A stretch of 64,000 bases of DNA from Margaritifera margaritifera (taxonomy: Eukaryota > Mollusca > Bivalvia > Unionida > Margaritiferidae): the NCBI GenBank assembly GCA_029931535.1, contig JAQPZY010001414.1:2279501-2343500 (forward strand), given 5' to 3'. The notes beneath the pieces are model-generated. The model was not told where the DNA came from. It saw only the letters and a program-made list of their open reading frames with translations, and did no database searches. Both the position numbers and the translations under genes were made by a program. Of the stretch, positions 49,333 to 56,020 are shown piece by piece (positions within the stretch are counted from its first letter, which is position 1; each line of letters begins with the position of its first letter).

Positions 49333-50335
49333 GCCAGTGTTGTGATTCAAATGAAGGTAGGCTCGTATAGTTTGAACGATATTTAGATGTTGAGAGCAAG
49401 AGGCTAAATCTTTCCATCCAAATGATTTGGCTCAAAGTTTGGTACATATATTTATCTAGCATGAAATATACTTCCAAATGTATTTCAGTACGTCAAAAAG
49501 TCTTAAAGTCTATGATAGTTCACCAGCTTGATTATCAGGCGATTACTTACTGAAAAAAGCTATTGTGAAGAAAAAAATGCATACCTTTCCAAAACATATT
49601 TTAGCAAATAATAAGCTGTTGTACTGCTCTCAGAATCTTATCCTATGCGCGCGTCATTTACATTCAATGATTCAAGTTGAAAAGCATTCTCAAAATGAAA
49701 GTCATGAGAACTTTCCTAGCCATTTGGAGAAATATTAATTTTCATGAAAAGAAAAAAGCAAAAAAAAAAAAAAACATCTGTGGAAATTTAACAGCGTCAT
49801 CTCTACGGCCTGATGACATCTTTCTTTTATATGATGGAATTTGCTTTAAGCGAAACTATAACGGTGTAATTCACCAGACTAGCAAGTTTAAATTTCATTA
49901 ACATTACTTGATTTTTTATTTTTTTTATTTAGGTACATAATTTTTAGTCTCATTACAGATTGCCGGTCACATGACCTTTTGAACACTCACCTCATACGCG
50001 CTGGTAATTTTTAAAGGATGTAACAAAGGAACCATCAGCTTGATGGCCAGCATGTTGGCACAAAACCATCCAAAGTTCCCAATAAACCATTGGAATCCAT
50101 ATATGTAGACCTCTGCTGGCGTACCCAGCATCATAATGGACGATTCGAAGGACACAACCAGAGATATGGCAACCGGAAGTACAGCCATACGTCGATTTCC
50201 GACCAGATACTCAGACGTGGTCCGTTGTTTTCCGCCGGAAAGGGCATAATAGATTCCGATGCCCAGGGACACCACGATGGTAATTCCAAAGATGATGTAG
50301 TCCACGAAGTGGAAGAAATGGACCGGATTTGTCAT
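14257..50335 (-). CDS. Gene B: SLC5 family sodium-coupled monocarboxylate transporter-like, complete 16-exon gene
   Basis: This is a plasma-membrane Na+-driven solute symporter of the SLC5 family (LeuT-fold by family knowledge), closest in style to SLC5A8/SLC5A12; the substrate is not readable. Minus-strand CDS segments: 49991-50335, 49023-49091, 48187-48238, 47497-47564, 36168-36248, 33676-33749, 32890-33027, 30387-30522, 29728-29816, 29152-29264, 28034-28104, 24773-24859, 20059-20303, 18414-18514, 17868-17992 and 14257-14715. They total 2253 bp, 750 residues plus TAA, with every phase consistent and no internal stop. Landmarks are LGTPAE (exon 1), GGLKAVIWTDVFQ (exon 5), GLFFPFAN-like motif in exon 12 and LYTVSYQWF in exon 14. 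It is longer than vertebrate SMCTs (about 610 residues) mainly because of a 152-residue charged C-terminal tail. Uncertain points are the exon 6 and exon 10 donors. Gene A is its tandem paralog. Confidence 0.9.
14711..14850 (-). repeat. 28-bp tandem repeat containing the exon 16 acceptor, 5 copies
   Basis: Unit ATCTTCTGAAATATATGAAA plus TTGATTTT. The first copy contains the true acceptor (TTTTAG|AAGAT). The other copies carry an equal or better TTTCAG|AAGAT context. Using any other copy would shift the frame because 28 is not a multiple of 3 (three steps give 84, in frame). Confidence 0.88.
15589..15638. repeat. (GA)n microsatellite
   Basis: About 25 GA units. Confidence 0.97.
16012..16091. 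repeat. (TA)n microsatellite
   Basis: About 39 TA units. Confidence 0.97.
16709..16832. repeat. 31-bp tandem repeat, 4 copies
   Basis: The unit starts GTTTGCATTAGTTTTGTACT; the first two copies are identical and later ones diverge slightly. Confidence 0.92.
17203..17289. repeat. Compound (TA)n-(GA)n microsatellite
   Basis: About 25 TA units passing into about 19 GA units. Confidence 0.97.
17868..17992 (-). CDS. Gene B exon 15
   Basis: 125 bp, phase 0 at the end. Start of the cytoplasmic tail: VPTKQEESDPRYLISFYDE, then a Cys/basic stretch ending FKREK. SMCTs have a similar L-I-x-P-x-x-D segment. Confidence 0.87.
18414..18514 (-). CDS. Gene B exon 14 (last membrane helix)
   Basis: 101 bp, TGIGRLYTVSYQWFGTIGIL and TTIVVGVIVSFVT. 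This is the LY-x-x-SY-x-W motif and the last helix of SLC5A8-like proteins. Donor CAG|GTAATT. Confidence 0.9.
18515..20058. other. Gene B intron 13, nothing recognised
   Basis: About 1.5 kb with no repeats or open frames of note. Confidence 0.6.
20059..20303 (-). CDS. Gene B exon 13 (large extracellular loop)
   Basis: 245 bp. It begins GGIVGALSGVVFTFWIAMGQ, a membrane helix, followed by a loop with two N-glycosylation sequons (NVS, NIT), and ends SEPEL before donor GTGAGT. The corresponding loop in SMCTs is also extracellular. Confidence 0.88.
20760..20996. repeat. 56-bp minisatellite, about 4 copies
   Basis: Unit starts AGACAGTGTCTTTAATAGAC and ends GGAACCTGCAAAATT; in gene B intron 12. 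Confidence 0.92.
21245..21600. repeat. Degenerate ~45-50-bp repeat
   Basis: The motif CACGAAGCCACT...CATA recurs about seven times with strong divergence and variable spacing, followed by a poly-C/poly-A stretch (21591-21645). Confidence 0.6.
23632..24085. repeat. 75-bp minisatellite, about 6 copies
   Basis: The unit starts ATCACATGACCTAATAAACT and ends TTAGACATTGTAACT. Period 75 gives a 124-codon minus-strand frame that is an artefact. Confidence 0.93.
24717..24763. repeat. (TTA)n microsatellite
   Basis: About 15 units, immediately beyond the exon 12 donor. Confidence 0.97.
24773..24859 (-). CDS. Gene B exon 12
   Basis: 87 bp, phase 0, ITSSVLSAFGGPLTGMFLLG and AFFPFANAK, matching the family's G-P-L-x-G-x-F-x-LG-x-FFPF-N motif. 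Donor GTAAAG. A TTA microsatellite begins 10 bp past the donor. Confidence 0.9.
25629..27956. repeat. 27-bp minisatellite, about 86 copies, with higher-order structure
   Basis: Gene B intron 11. Two main variants alternate: one with ACATCAGGCATATCATTTAC then CATTGTA, and one with ACATTGGACATATCATTTAC then CTTTGTA. A 24-bp short copy (ATATATTTACC) recurs near 26509, 26693, 26882 and 27367, each time at the end of the same ordered run of variants. Spacings of ~185-189 bp (about seven units) and one of 485 bp mark higher-order repeats. Long frames on both strands (up to ~297 codons) come from the 9-codon period. Confidence 0.96.
28034..28104 (-). CDS. Gene B exon 11
   Basis: 71 bp, VLFGGISVLIAFLIAMIGGT and LIQ; acceptor TTGCAG, donor CAG|GTATCA. 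A single membrane helix. Confidence 0.88.
28170..28262. repeat. 41-bp repeat, 2 copies
   Basis: Direct repeat with unit containing ATTTATAAGGCAAATTATTT. Confidence 0.85.
28398..28676. repeat. 45-bp minisatellite, about 6 copies
   Basis: The unit starts ACTGTGCATTGTATTATGTA and ends ATATTGAAC; gene B intron 10. Frames of 60-99 codons through it on both strands are artefacts of the 15-codon period. Confidence 0.93.
29102..29173 (-). repeat. 36-bp tandem duplication carrying the exon 10 donor
   Basis: Two copies of a segment reading AATTTCATACGGACCAGAAC on the plus strand, each holding the same CTG|GTCCGT donor on the minus strand. Confidence 0.9.
29152..29264 (-). CDS. Gene B exon 10 (tandemly duplicated donor)
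   Basis: 113 bp, STLSSGLSSLSALFWQDLVK and KPMSEMQATVIAKCS; it ends with one base before the donor GTCCGT. A 36-bp tandem duplication repeats this donor with the same flanks 36 bp further on (exon end 29116), so a 12-residue-longer in-frame form is equally possible. Phase with exon 11 requires one of these two. Confidence 0.78.
29503..29557. repeat. (CA)n-(TA)n microsatellite
   Basis: CA run passing into a short TA run in gene B intron 9. Confidence 0.95.
29728..29816 (-). CDS. Gene B exon 9
   Basis: 89 bp, starts IIPYMVMDIFQGMYGMPGLW and ends LFSASL plus two bases. This is the PGLF/LF-SA-L-S stretch that contains serine ligands of the second Na+ site in the family. Donor CAG|GTGAAA. Confidence 0.9.
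30387..30522 (-). CDS. Gene B exon 8
   Basis: 136 bp, VLLFTAPTFFVTLTLAAIEG and a further helix and loop ending HDPNQ; donor CAG|GTAACT. The DP-rich loop follows the sixth or seventh membrane helix in SLC5 proteins. Confidence 0.9.
31191..31242. repeat. (TA)n microsatellite
   Basis: About 25 units, gene B intron 7. Confidence 0.97.
31330..32450 (-). mobile_element. Decayed LINE (non-LTR retrotransposon) 3' coding region
   Basis: Minus-strand fragments in gene B intron 7 read like the segment after the reverse transcriptase of mollusc/cnidarian non-LTR elements. One frame has FDMFVKTIISYETELWGLKY followed by Q-S-Q-x-S-K (LF-x-x-x-VKPI-x-YG-x-E-x-WG in the family). Further on, a shifted frame has G-I-H-I-L-H-M and a distal piece with NVVEDEYHYV, matching the terminal V-E-D-E-x-H-F motif. 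Several frameshifts and stops; the RT catalytic domain is not present. Recognition is by motif recall only. Confidence 0.6.
32777..32850. repeat. (TA)n microsatellite
   Basis: About 36 units next to the gene B exon 7 donor (40 bp away). Confidence 0.97.
32890..33027 (-). CDS. Gene B exon 7
   Basis: 138 bp, FDTDPTVRHTFWNLF and on to NQSSVQRISSTPSQKDARK; donor AA|GTGGGT. The acceptor TTTTCAG is followed by TTTTGAC. Confidence 0.87.
33676..33749 (-). CDS. Gene B exon 6
   Basis: 74 bp, GTMVIGGVGRTWEVASQKGR then LNMF. The donor is AA|GTTCGT, weaker than gene A's AA|GTGGGT, but it is the only one that keeps frame with exon 7. Confidence 0.78.
34440..35048. repeat. 60-bp minisatellite, 10 copies
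   Basis: Unit starts GCTACTGGAATATCGCACAC and ends ATGACTGGGGCTAT, very homogeneous; one copy lacks a base at about 34880. Gene B intron 5. Copies alternate between TGTTGTGTGT and TATTTTGTTT forms in the middle. Long frames through it are artefacts. Confidence 0.96.
35145..35446. repeat. 43-bp minisatellite, about 7 copies
   Basis: Unit starts TCAGTCGTATGTCACAGACT and ends TACTGTGCTTTGT; adjacent to the 60-bp array in gene B intron 5. Confidence 0.93.
36168..36248 (-). CDS. Gene B exon 5 (GGLKAVIWTDVFQ motif)
   Basis: 81 bp, 27 codons, with acceptor TTTCAG and donor GTAAAG. It encodes GGLKAVIWTDVFQ and then AIVMYAGFFAVLIK. Two more copies of its acceptor and first ~32 bases lie directly upstream (see the repeat entry). 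Using the nearest one would add 20 in-frame residues without a stop. Confidence 0.9.
36249..36395 (-). repeat. Tandem exon 5 acceptor fragments, gene B intron 4
   Basis: Two ~60-bp copies of the exon 5 acceptor region. The AG positions are 36249-36250 (real exon), 36309-36310 and 36368-36369. The first spacing is exactly 60 bp and open in frame; the second is 59 bp and out of frame. Both extra acceptors keep a TTGTTTCAG-like context. Confidence 0.88.
36728..37265 (+). repeat. Left inverted-repeat arm of the intron 4 element
   Basis: It aligns in reverse complement with 46838-47303 at moderate identity with indels. The inner end has short tandem units built on ACAATAAACGATGAC, also present in the right arm. 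Confidence 0.65.
37266..41706. other. Element interior, left part, no gene recognised
   Basis: AT-rich sequence with only short open frames (for example 38712-38960 and 40405-40985 on the plus strand, the latter with a Lys-rich stretch). No family motif was recognised. If this is the body of the element it is heavily decayed. Confidence 0.5.
41707..42554 (-). mobile_element. Solo LTR of a Ty3/gypsy-type retrotransposon
   Basis: 848 bp bounded by TGTTACGACTCT at 41707 and CCGTAACA at 42554 (TG...CA ends on the minus strand), flanked on both sides by ATAT (41703-41706 and 42555-42558), a likely 4-bp target duplication. Its left end matches the LTR at 62930 (TGTTACGACTCTA...GTAACAGAA). There is no internal region, so it is a solo LTR left by recombination. 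Confidence 0.78.
42555..44300. other. Element interior, middle part, no gene recognised
   Basis: Only short frames. Some look mildly protein-like (44038-44238 minus), but no domain could be named. Confidence 0.45.
44400..45480 (+). pseudogene. Decayed plus-strand coding fragments of the intron 4 element
   Basis: Over 44761-45030 one plus frame is nearly continuous, with a single stop, and has ordinary amino-acid composition. After a shift, 45230-45310 reads GGTSPTAPSAGKDDSLTDKI, followed by a hydrophobic, membrane-like stretch. The Gly/Pro/Ser-to-basic layout resembles membrane proteins repeated in cnidarian and mollusc virus-like elements (recall, unverified). Base use is AT-rich like its surroundings, so it is older or AT-adapted compared with the 51-59 kb element. 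Confidence 0.4.
46311..46480. repeat. 32-bp tandem repeat, about 5 copies
   Basis: Unit starts TTTTGTCATAGGATGCATTT and ends ATCAGTTGACA; lies just inside the right inverted-repeat arm. Confidence 0.92.
46838..47303 (-). repeat. Right inverted-repeat arm of the intron 4 element
   Basis: Inverse counterpart of the left arm. Its inner end reads TTATCGTTTATTGTG repeated three times. The outer part shows an internal ~80-bp duplication (ACGAGTTTATT / ACGAGCTGGTT), so the true terminus could be up to ~47350. Confidence 0.65.
47497..47564 (-). CDS. Gene B exon 4
   Basis: 68 bp, TGFPQWGSIVSVAAASVIYT and AI; donor GTGAGT. The following intron is 11.2 kb because of an inserted element. Confidence 0.88.
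48187..48238 (-). CDS. Gene B exon 3
   Basis: 52 bp, TAYMGIVLFGPAIALEG plus one base; donor GTAAGT. Confidence 0.88.
48387..48512. repeat. (TACA)n microsatellite
   Basis: About 31 units with minor interruptions, gene B intron 2. Confidence 0.96.
49023..49091 (-). CDS. Gene B exon 2
   Basis: 69 bp, phase 0, from YLELRF to GMLSY; the protein is identical to gene A exon 2 despite silent base changes, a sign of purifying selection. Confidence 0.9.
49257..49328. repeat. (AT)n microsatellite
   Basis: About 36 units in gene B intron 1. Confidence 0.97.
49991..50335 (-). CDS. Gene B exon 1 (start codon)
   Basis: 345 bp, ATG at 50333-50335, donor GAG|GTGAGT. 110 of 115 residues are identical to gene A exon 1. 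The only clustered change is VVS in place of MAT just before FESSIMMLGTPAE, in the broken helix that carries sodium- and substrate-site residues in SLC5 structures. Confidence 0.92.
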
Positions 50336-50590
50336 TGTGGTGATTGTTTGCTAATATGGTTCACCACCTAATCTGTATTGGTAGATTGCAAGCATTAACA
50401 TTAACTGCTATGACAATGACAGCAAAAGTACCAAAGATTATCAAAGAATGAATGAGAAACTTCATATGGAAAAGAAAGCAGCCGTGGAAGATAAATTGAT
50501 ATTGATACGTATGAAATTAAGTAATATTTCTTGATAATGTAATAATAATAATCCTACAGACTCAATGTTAGCAAAATCAGCATCAAATAG
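50336..50590 (-). promoter_or_regulatory. Upstream block of gene B conserved in gene A
   Basis: Nearly identical to 6080-6310 for the first ~60 bp and patchily after. It likely covers the 5' UTR. A purine-rich GGAA stretch follows at 50600-50660. No core promoter element was identified. Confidence 0.35.
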
Positions 50591-50930
50591 TTATGGGAAG
50601 AAAGAAGAAAGGAAGGAAGGAAGGAAGGAATGGAGGAAAGCGGAGGGAAGGAGAAAAGAAACAAAGAAAGTAAACAGGACATATAGGAATAAAGAATTAA
50701 TTTAATAATCTCGGCAAGGTACTTTTGAAACAAATCATGCCTTCAATACTGAGTGTTCATTTTTCCGCCTTATTATACTCTCATTTTTTCCTCCATTAAC
50801 CTCAAATTTTCAGAATCGTATGGTATTTCTCCATATTGCACTGCTTCATACTGCACGACACGTGTGTCTAAAATAGAGTATTGAGTGTTAGGAACTACTT
50901 TTTCTTGTCAACAAACAATGGACGCCCATG

Positions 50931-51620
50931 TAACAGGCGTCGGCGCTTTTGATTTTTTAGATTTATCTGTGGATGAACTAAACAAGCTGTTTTGCGCCAT
51001 TTGAAAGTAGAGGTCATAAAGTTGATGATGTGGATGAGTTCGTTAAGTTCCAAAAGAAACTTTCAACCAAGCAAGCGACAAACAGTGATATCCGCAATCT
51101 TCAGCGATGCTTTTATGACAACAACGTGAGACACACTCTATTGACAATAGCATTCTTGATCATTAAAACACTTATTTGGTAAAAATGTTCATAACCATTT
51201 TCAAATCAAATGCTTCAGACTATGAGCTGTGCTCTCAAGAGTCTATACAAATAGCGCAGAAAGGCATCGCAAGGCCAAGGGCTATGCTGTCTCTCTAAGA
51301 AACCGCCAAATTTACAAGTCCGTCCAAGCACAAAATTCGAAAAAGATGGAACTGAAGAAGGCGGATTTTGGTAGAAAAGCAAGAGCCTCAGAGCCGATAA
51401 GCCAAGATGACGAATAAGCCGTGTTTTCTCCTGGTGAAATGGGCTCTCACATCCCATCTGCTTTGCAGTTTTCCCAGTTTTACTTCTTTTGCAAAATGTT
51501 TGGATTTTATGACTATGACGCATCTCGAATCTTCTCGTGTGTGAATCACCTCCCCGTGGTATGTACAAATATGTAAAACATTTCAGCGAGGTACAGCCTG
51601 ACCAAACCTTTTCAGCTGAA
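50931..51620 (+). pseudogene. Tyrosine-recombinase (Crypton/DUF3504)-like fragment
   Basis: An ATG at 50931 opens a 28-codon frame; after a stop and shift, 51000-51127 continues with a Lys-rich, helical N-terminal-type segment (LSTKQATNSDIRNLQ) that ends at a GTGAGA donor-like site. 51229-51417 has KADFGRKARASEPISQDDE, and past a stop come GEMGSHIPSALQF and a hydrophobic FG stretch. This order (basic linker, Asp/Glu helix, G-x-LG-x-x-x-P-x-AL, then FG) resembles DUF3504/Crypton recombinases. The Arg expected after FG is absent, so it is inactive. Recognition by recall; moderate. Confidence 0.4.
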
Positions 51621-51779
51621 AAAACTTGCATATCTACGGTGGCAATATCACCTAAACATTGGTAAGAATCTTTCATTAAACATCGTATATAATTATTTGT
51701 ATGTGATTTATTGTTCACGTATATCTAACAGACAGGTCAAAATGTAACCAATATTCTTTCTTTCATTTTCAGACGTCGA

Positions 51780-52160
51780 CGCTCATACTTGGGCGAACAT
51801 ATACGACCGCATATTGCAGAGTAGACATATATGAACATGTAGATCATTTAAGGTGAAATGTTCAAAGAAGAAAGACAAAATGGTTGAAATGTTGAACATC
51901 AGCCTAGATAGTAAGAAAAGGTGATAGAAGGTACAAAAGGTGACGAAAGAAAGTAAGCGAGTAGTGACGACAAGACAGCAAATGTATATTGATCTTATCA
52001 GTATTAATTGTGAGGTATTTTTGTTTGTACATTCATGAATGTATTAGCTGATTTTGTGAAGTTTATTTTTAGTGAGAAACAAAAACTTAAGAGACAGAAA
52101 TATACATAGCTTTTTACTTTATCCTACTTTTTATTTTGAAGAAATTTGAGAAAATAAAGT
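51780..52160 (+). other. Tail region after the recombinase-like fragment
   Basis: A CAG acceptor-like site at 51770-51773 opens a short further coding-like piece, followed by AT-rich sequence and AATAAA at about 52155, a possible poly(A) signal. Confidence 0.3.
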
Positions 52161-52389
52161 TACAGCTGAATATGTTTGACGTTATGTTTGGGGTTCATGA
52201 CTTAATTGTCCTCCGTATTCCTCGGTTTCTTTTACATTTGAACAAATTAAAATATTTGACCTTTTTGTGTTCATATTTTCTTTTCTTAAGGTGTAGTTAG
52301 TTAGTTGTTTGTTTGATAAAAGCAAATCGGAACTCCTCGCGACCGCGCTGGATGAGAGCGTTTTATGCTTCTTCATCAATTGTCACGGC

Positions 52390-52740
52390 GACTTGCTTTT
52401 TGTGGGCCTCTGAGCGAATTTCGGCTTTCATCTAATGGTAGTTTTCAGTCTTATCCATGATAAGCTAGATACGTGATGCGAGATGGTTTTCAGTTTGGTC
52501 TCTACTCGCACACGGAGATCGTCGTGCTTTTTGGCTTTTGCTTGGAGACGCTTGCTAATAGACATGCCGGCAATCCGAGTCTGTCCCCAGGTTAGGCGGT
52601 TGCCTCTAGTCCCACAACAACTGAGTTGGCAATAATAGTAGAGTAGGCCTACACCTCCAGCTTCCATAGTCATACTGGCTGTAATAAGAGCGGTGTAAAT
52701 ACCATCGATGGAATTGACACACCGTCTGTACACTTTGTAG
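52390..52740 (-). pseudogene. Virus-like element fragment, Gly-rich helix plus coiled basic region
   Basis: The minus frame has a Gly/Val/Leu-rich hydrophobic stretch followed by a basic helix (ISKRLQAKAKKHDDLRVRVE) and a T-I-S-H-H-V-S segment. The layout, a hydrophobic Gly-rich part then K-A-K-K-H and an L-x-x-I-x-x-HVS helix, matches a small conserved protein of unknown function that recurs in virus-like repeats of cnidarians and molluscs (recall). At least one shift lies in the hydrophobic part. Confidence 0.45.
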
Positions 52741-52999
52741 AGTGCAGACCTCGCCTCAGATTTATGCTCAAGTCGGTGGCGGATCTCGCTGATTTACTTG
52801 AGTCTGAAGCTCCTATATGTCGTCGTACTTACCGCTAAAGTAGATAGCTCTTGATACGGGCACGTCTTTGGGATTCCAGTGGTAGAATCACGTGCTTCAT
52901 TTTATAATTTTAAGTAAGACTCTACATCGATACTGGGTTAGCAACCGCGGTCATTCAGATTCGGGAAATCTGATTTCCTAAATTAAAAAGGAGAGCTTT

Positions 53000-53690
53000 A
53001 TATGAGCTAACTTTTTCCTATTAATTGTTTTCCCATGAGGTAGAAAATTCTGACTTCTTCAGCATTGATACCAATTATGAGTGAGAAATGATCGCTATGA
53101 TCCCCTCCGACAGATGTGCACCCTTTATTGGGTTCCAGATAGATTGTGCCAGTTGATTTACAATCTCCATTTGTACCACAGTTACCAGTCATGAGAATAG
53201 TGTAGACACCTTCTTGTATGATTATATAGTTGAATCCGTGAGGACTAGATTGCCGTCCCATTCATCTCGATGGCCATGTGTGCGGTTATGCCGTGATGTC
53301 GCCGTCTTTTGTCTCGCTGTCGCGGATATTGATGCGCCTGGATATGGAGTTGCAGTTGATCTCGGCTTGGCTGAGGAACCTCATAGTCCCAAACATTGAT
53401 CTCTGCTCGCTCACCGTACGAATGTATTTGAAACTCCGAAGCGTCTAATACTCGTTGCTCATGTCTAAAATACGCGATGACGGTAAAGTAGAAGTTTTGT
53501 CCAGGTCAGAAATATTGCTAATAACATTGGATTAAGTAATCTCCAAATAGAAGAGCCGGTAGCGGAGTGACCAGCCCAAGGGCACGATAGTGTATAAAGA
53601 AGTCTGGGGTCAACGTGAAAAGAAAAATCACCTCAGCTACTCAGTATAGCCTCGTTTTCCGTGTGGAACAACTCGCCTGTTTTTCTCTCT
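53000..53690 (-). pseudogene. Virus-like element fragment, unknown protein
   Basis: Minus-strand coding-like sequence in two or more frames. 53007-53261 has an open frame with Gly, Tyr and Ile-rich strands and a T-I-L-M-T-G-N-C-G segment, which looks beta-rich and could be a spike or capsid-type fold. The function is unknown. Stops and shifts interrupt the stretch further upstream. Confidence 0.35.
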
Positions 53691-53759
53691 AGCCATATAT
53701 TCATAAAATGGATTTTACATTTCATGGTTGGGTTTAATTTTGCTGAAAAGATGACGAGT

Positions 53760-54760
53760 GTGTTAACATATAATTGTTAGCATAGTCTTGCAACTGTCGC
53801 AGAACACTTTCTACTTTGCCGTTGCAACTTTCCTCTGGGCCGTAAAGGGTCATTGAATAATCTTGAGGAATACCGTGACAGGCAGGCGGATGTTAATGAG
53901 GGTGTGCAGTCTATCTGTGATGCGGATCTGTAACTCAATAATTGTTGCACATTGCAGCCGCTTAAATTCCGGGCAAGGATATTGGACATTCATAGCAGTG
54001 TAGATGGAGCACCTAGACAACATTGTCTGTCGTAGAAAGCTGGTCCAAAAAAAGGCGCTTTCTACGGTAAAGTCAACGGCTCTCTCGTTGATACAATGGG
54101 CAGCACTGCGCCACCCCTTAACATCTAGTTCCAAGAGGGACCGCAAGTCAGGGCTAATTTGCATCTCATAATTGACTACGGCCTCCATTGTTATCATCCC
54201 GTTGACCTTGGAAATATTCTGTAAGTGCTTTGGTCGTCAGATTTACAAGCAAGCTGAAGTCGTAGATGCTTGGCTCGATCATGAGCGAACTCGCCGATCA
54301 GATCCACCAGTCTGCCGCATTTTAAATTACTCGCCCGCCCTAACAATCTGCCAGCCAACCCAGTAGGTGATAGAAAGAAGGCTAACCATGAGATCTCCTC
54401 CACAAACGGTTATCAATCCATTGTTGAGGAGGAATTGCCTCTTCAATTTGAATACAAATTAGCGTAACAAACATGATGCAAGATGGCACCAGAACGCTTT
54501 AGCTTTAAAGTGGATGTTAAATACCAAACCCAAGGAGTCGATTAGACCAAGCAGGAAGGAAAGGATTGTACGGCTGTGACTATACAGGTTAATATGACCA
54601 GAGGCTTCATCGTCACCTTTCCTGACGAAAACCTGGTACAAGTCAATCGATAAGCCCCGCATTGATACGACACTTTTTGCGACCACTACCTTGCAAGCAA
54701 ACGCGAATGACGGGGCCTATGCTGTCGAGCGAACTGAGCTAATTGTTGATACGGTTATTG
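53760..54760 (-). pseudogene. Virus-like element fragment, large unknown protein
   Basis: Three overlapping minus frames (53850-54197, 54194-54403, 54459-54686) have ordinary globular composition and follow one another in order, as expected for one ~330-codon gene broken by frameshifts. No family is recognised. It lies in the middle of the minus-strand block. Confidence 0.4.
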
Positions 54761-54879
54761 TAAACTTAGAGGTGCTTTGGATCTCTTCGAGATAAAATCT
54801 ACTGGCGCACAGCGAGTAGCAGCAACCCGCCGACGACTATAACAAGGTGCAACAAATGTTCTGCGAGCCATGCGGCTAT

Positions 54880-55130
54880 TTTGAGAAGAAAGCTGAGAAA
54901 CCCCAAAAATGATACTCCAGATAATGCCAGACAATCCTGCTATCGCTTTTTTCTGCGGGCTCTCGATGGGATCAGCGGGTGATTTGAGTTTCTTTTATAC
55001 CAATTCCTTGGTGCCGAATTGTTGTCGAATAGACTGGGTGTCACGCCTCCACCGCCACCAGCACCACCGATAATCCCTAGCACAAGGGTTTTAATAATTA
55101 TTTTGAGGTACTGTCAGGATACTCGTTATG
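54880..55130 (-). pseudogene. Virus-like element fragment, Gly-rich membrane protein
   Basis: The minus frame reads LVLGIIGGAGGGGGVTPSLF and further down a Leu/Phe-rich hydrophobic stretch. A small membrane or virion protein is plausible; the function is unknown. Confidence 0.35.
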
Positions 55131-55269
55131 GTAATGCCCTGTTCCGAAAAGAGAATGCAAACATTTTCGACGACTGTATGACCCTTCTCTCTTGGTTAGA
55201 TCACCTTAAAGTTTTTGAAACTTATTAGCTAATCTTTTCCCGCTTGCTTTACACTATATTTATCTTGCA

Positions 55270-55640
55270 GCTCTCATTTACTCTGGCTATTTCCTCATTT
55301 CCTCTTTAAGCTCAGTGCGATTTGCCTCATCTTTTGTGAGCTGGCTTCACATTCTCGGAAGAAACTCATGCAAACACCTAAGAAAAACTCTGAGGGGTAA
55401 GAGTTCTTTAGCTTGAGGATTTCATCATTCTGTTTATAAGTTAAGGACTCTTTAAATTTATGAAGGTCATAATTGCCAAATTAGCACCTTTGATGTTGTC
55501 TTTTAGCCCAGACGATTCTCCTTTGCGCGCCACATCCCAGAATTTTTCTCTGGCTCTCTGAAAGGCCTTTATTAGCTCGTAGAGGAGGTATTTTTCATAG
55601 GTTTCCGGTACCAACATCGTATGAATGCATTTACACCCAC
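55270..55640 (-). pseudogene. Virus-like element fragment, helical charged protein
   Basis: The minus frame starts MLVPETYEKYLLYELIKAFQ and after one shift continues as a Lys/Glu-rich helical segment. First gene of the minus block, starting near the divergent TATA spacer. No family recognised. Confidence 0.35.
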
Positions 55641-55689
55641 TACTTTTTTTTCAACGTCGACAGAGCGATAAATTCTAGAGGTTTTTTAT

Positions 55690-56020
55690 TTTATGGTATC
55701 AACATCGCCGCCTCTTCGTCCGAGTTCATTAACAAGGCGACTCCGCCTCATTCTTTTTCACAACAAAGTAATCTTGGTTGGCATCAACAATAATGGCGTC
55801 CGGTAACACTAGATTATTTTTTTCTTTTTTTTTTCTTGCATTGCTATATAAACGTTGTAGACCTTAATTTGACGCGTTTGGTGCGTTAGCGTTTCATTGT
55901 GTTCCCTGCAGTCAGGCAACCTTGAACTGGCTCAGATGTTGTGTATACGACATCTCTTTAGGCGGGGTATTGAGCCTGTGTAGTGAAAAAAGTTTCTTCT
56001 AATATTCTCACAACAAAATG
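55690..56020. promoter_or_regulatory. Divergent intergenic spacer with TATA box
   Basis: It separates the minus-strand block from the plus-strand gene. CTATATAAAC at 55844-55853 is a good TATA box for the plus-strand gene whose ATG is at 56021. Confidence 0.4.

Noticed and set aside
51215..51718. 167-codon minus-strand frame as a gene
   Set aside because: It is antisense to the recombinase-like plus-strand fragment, which has the better protein-like reading.
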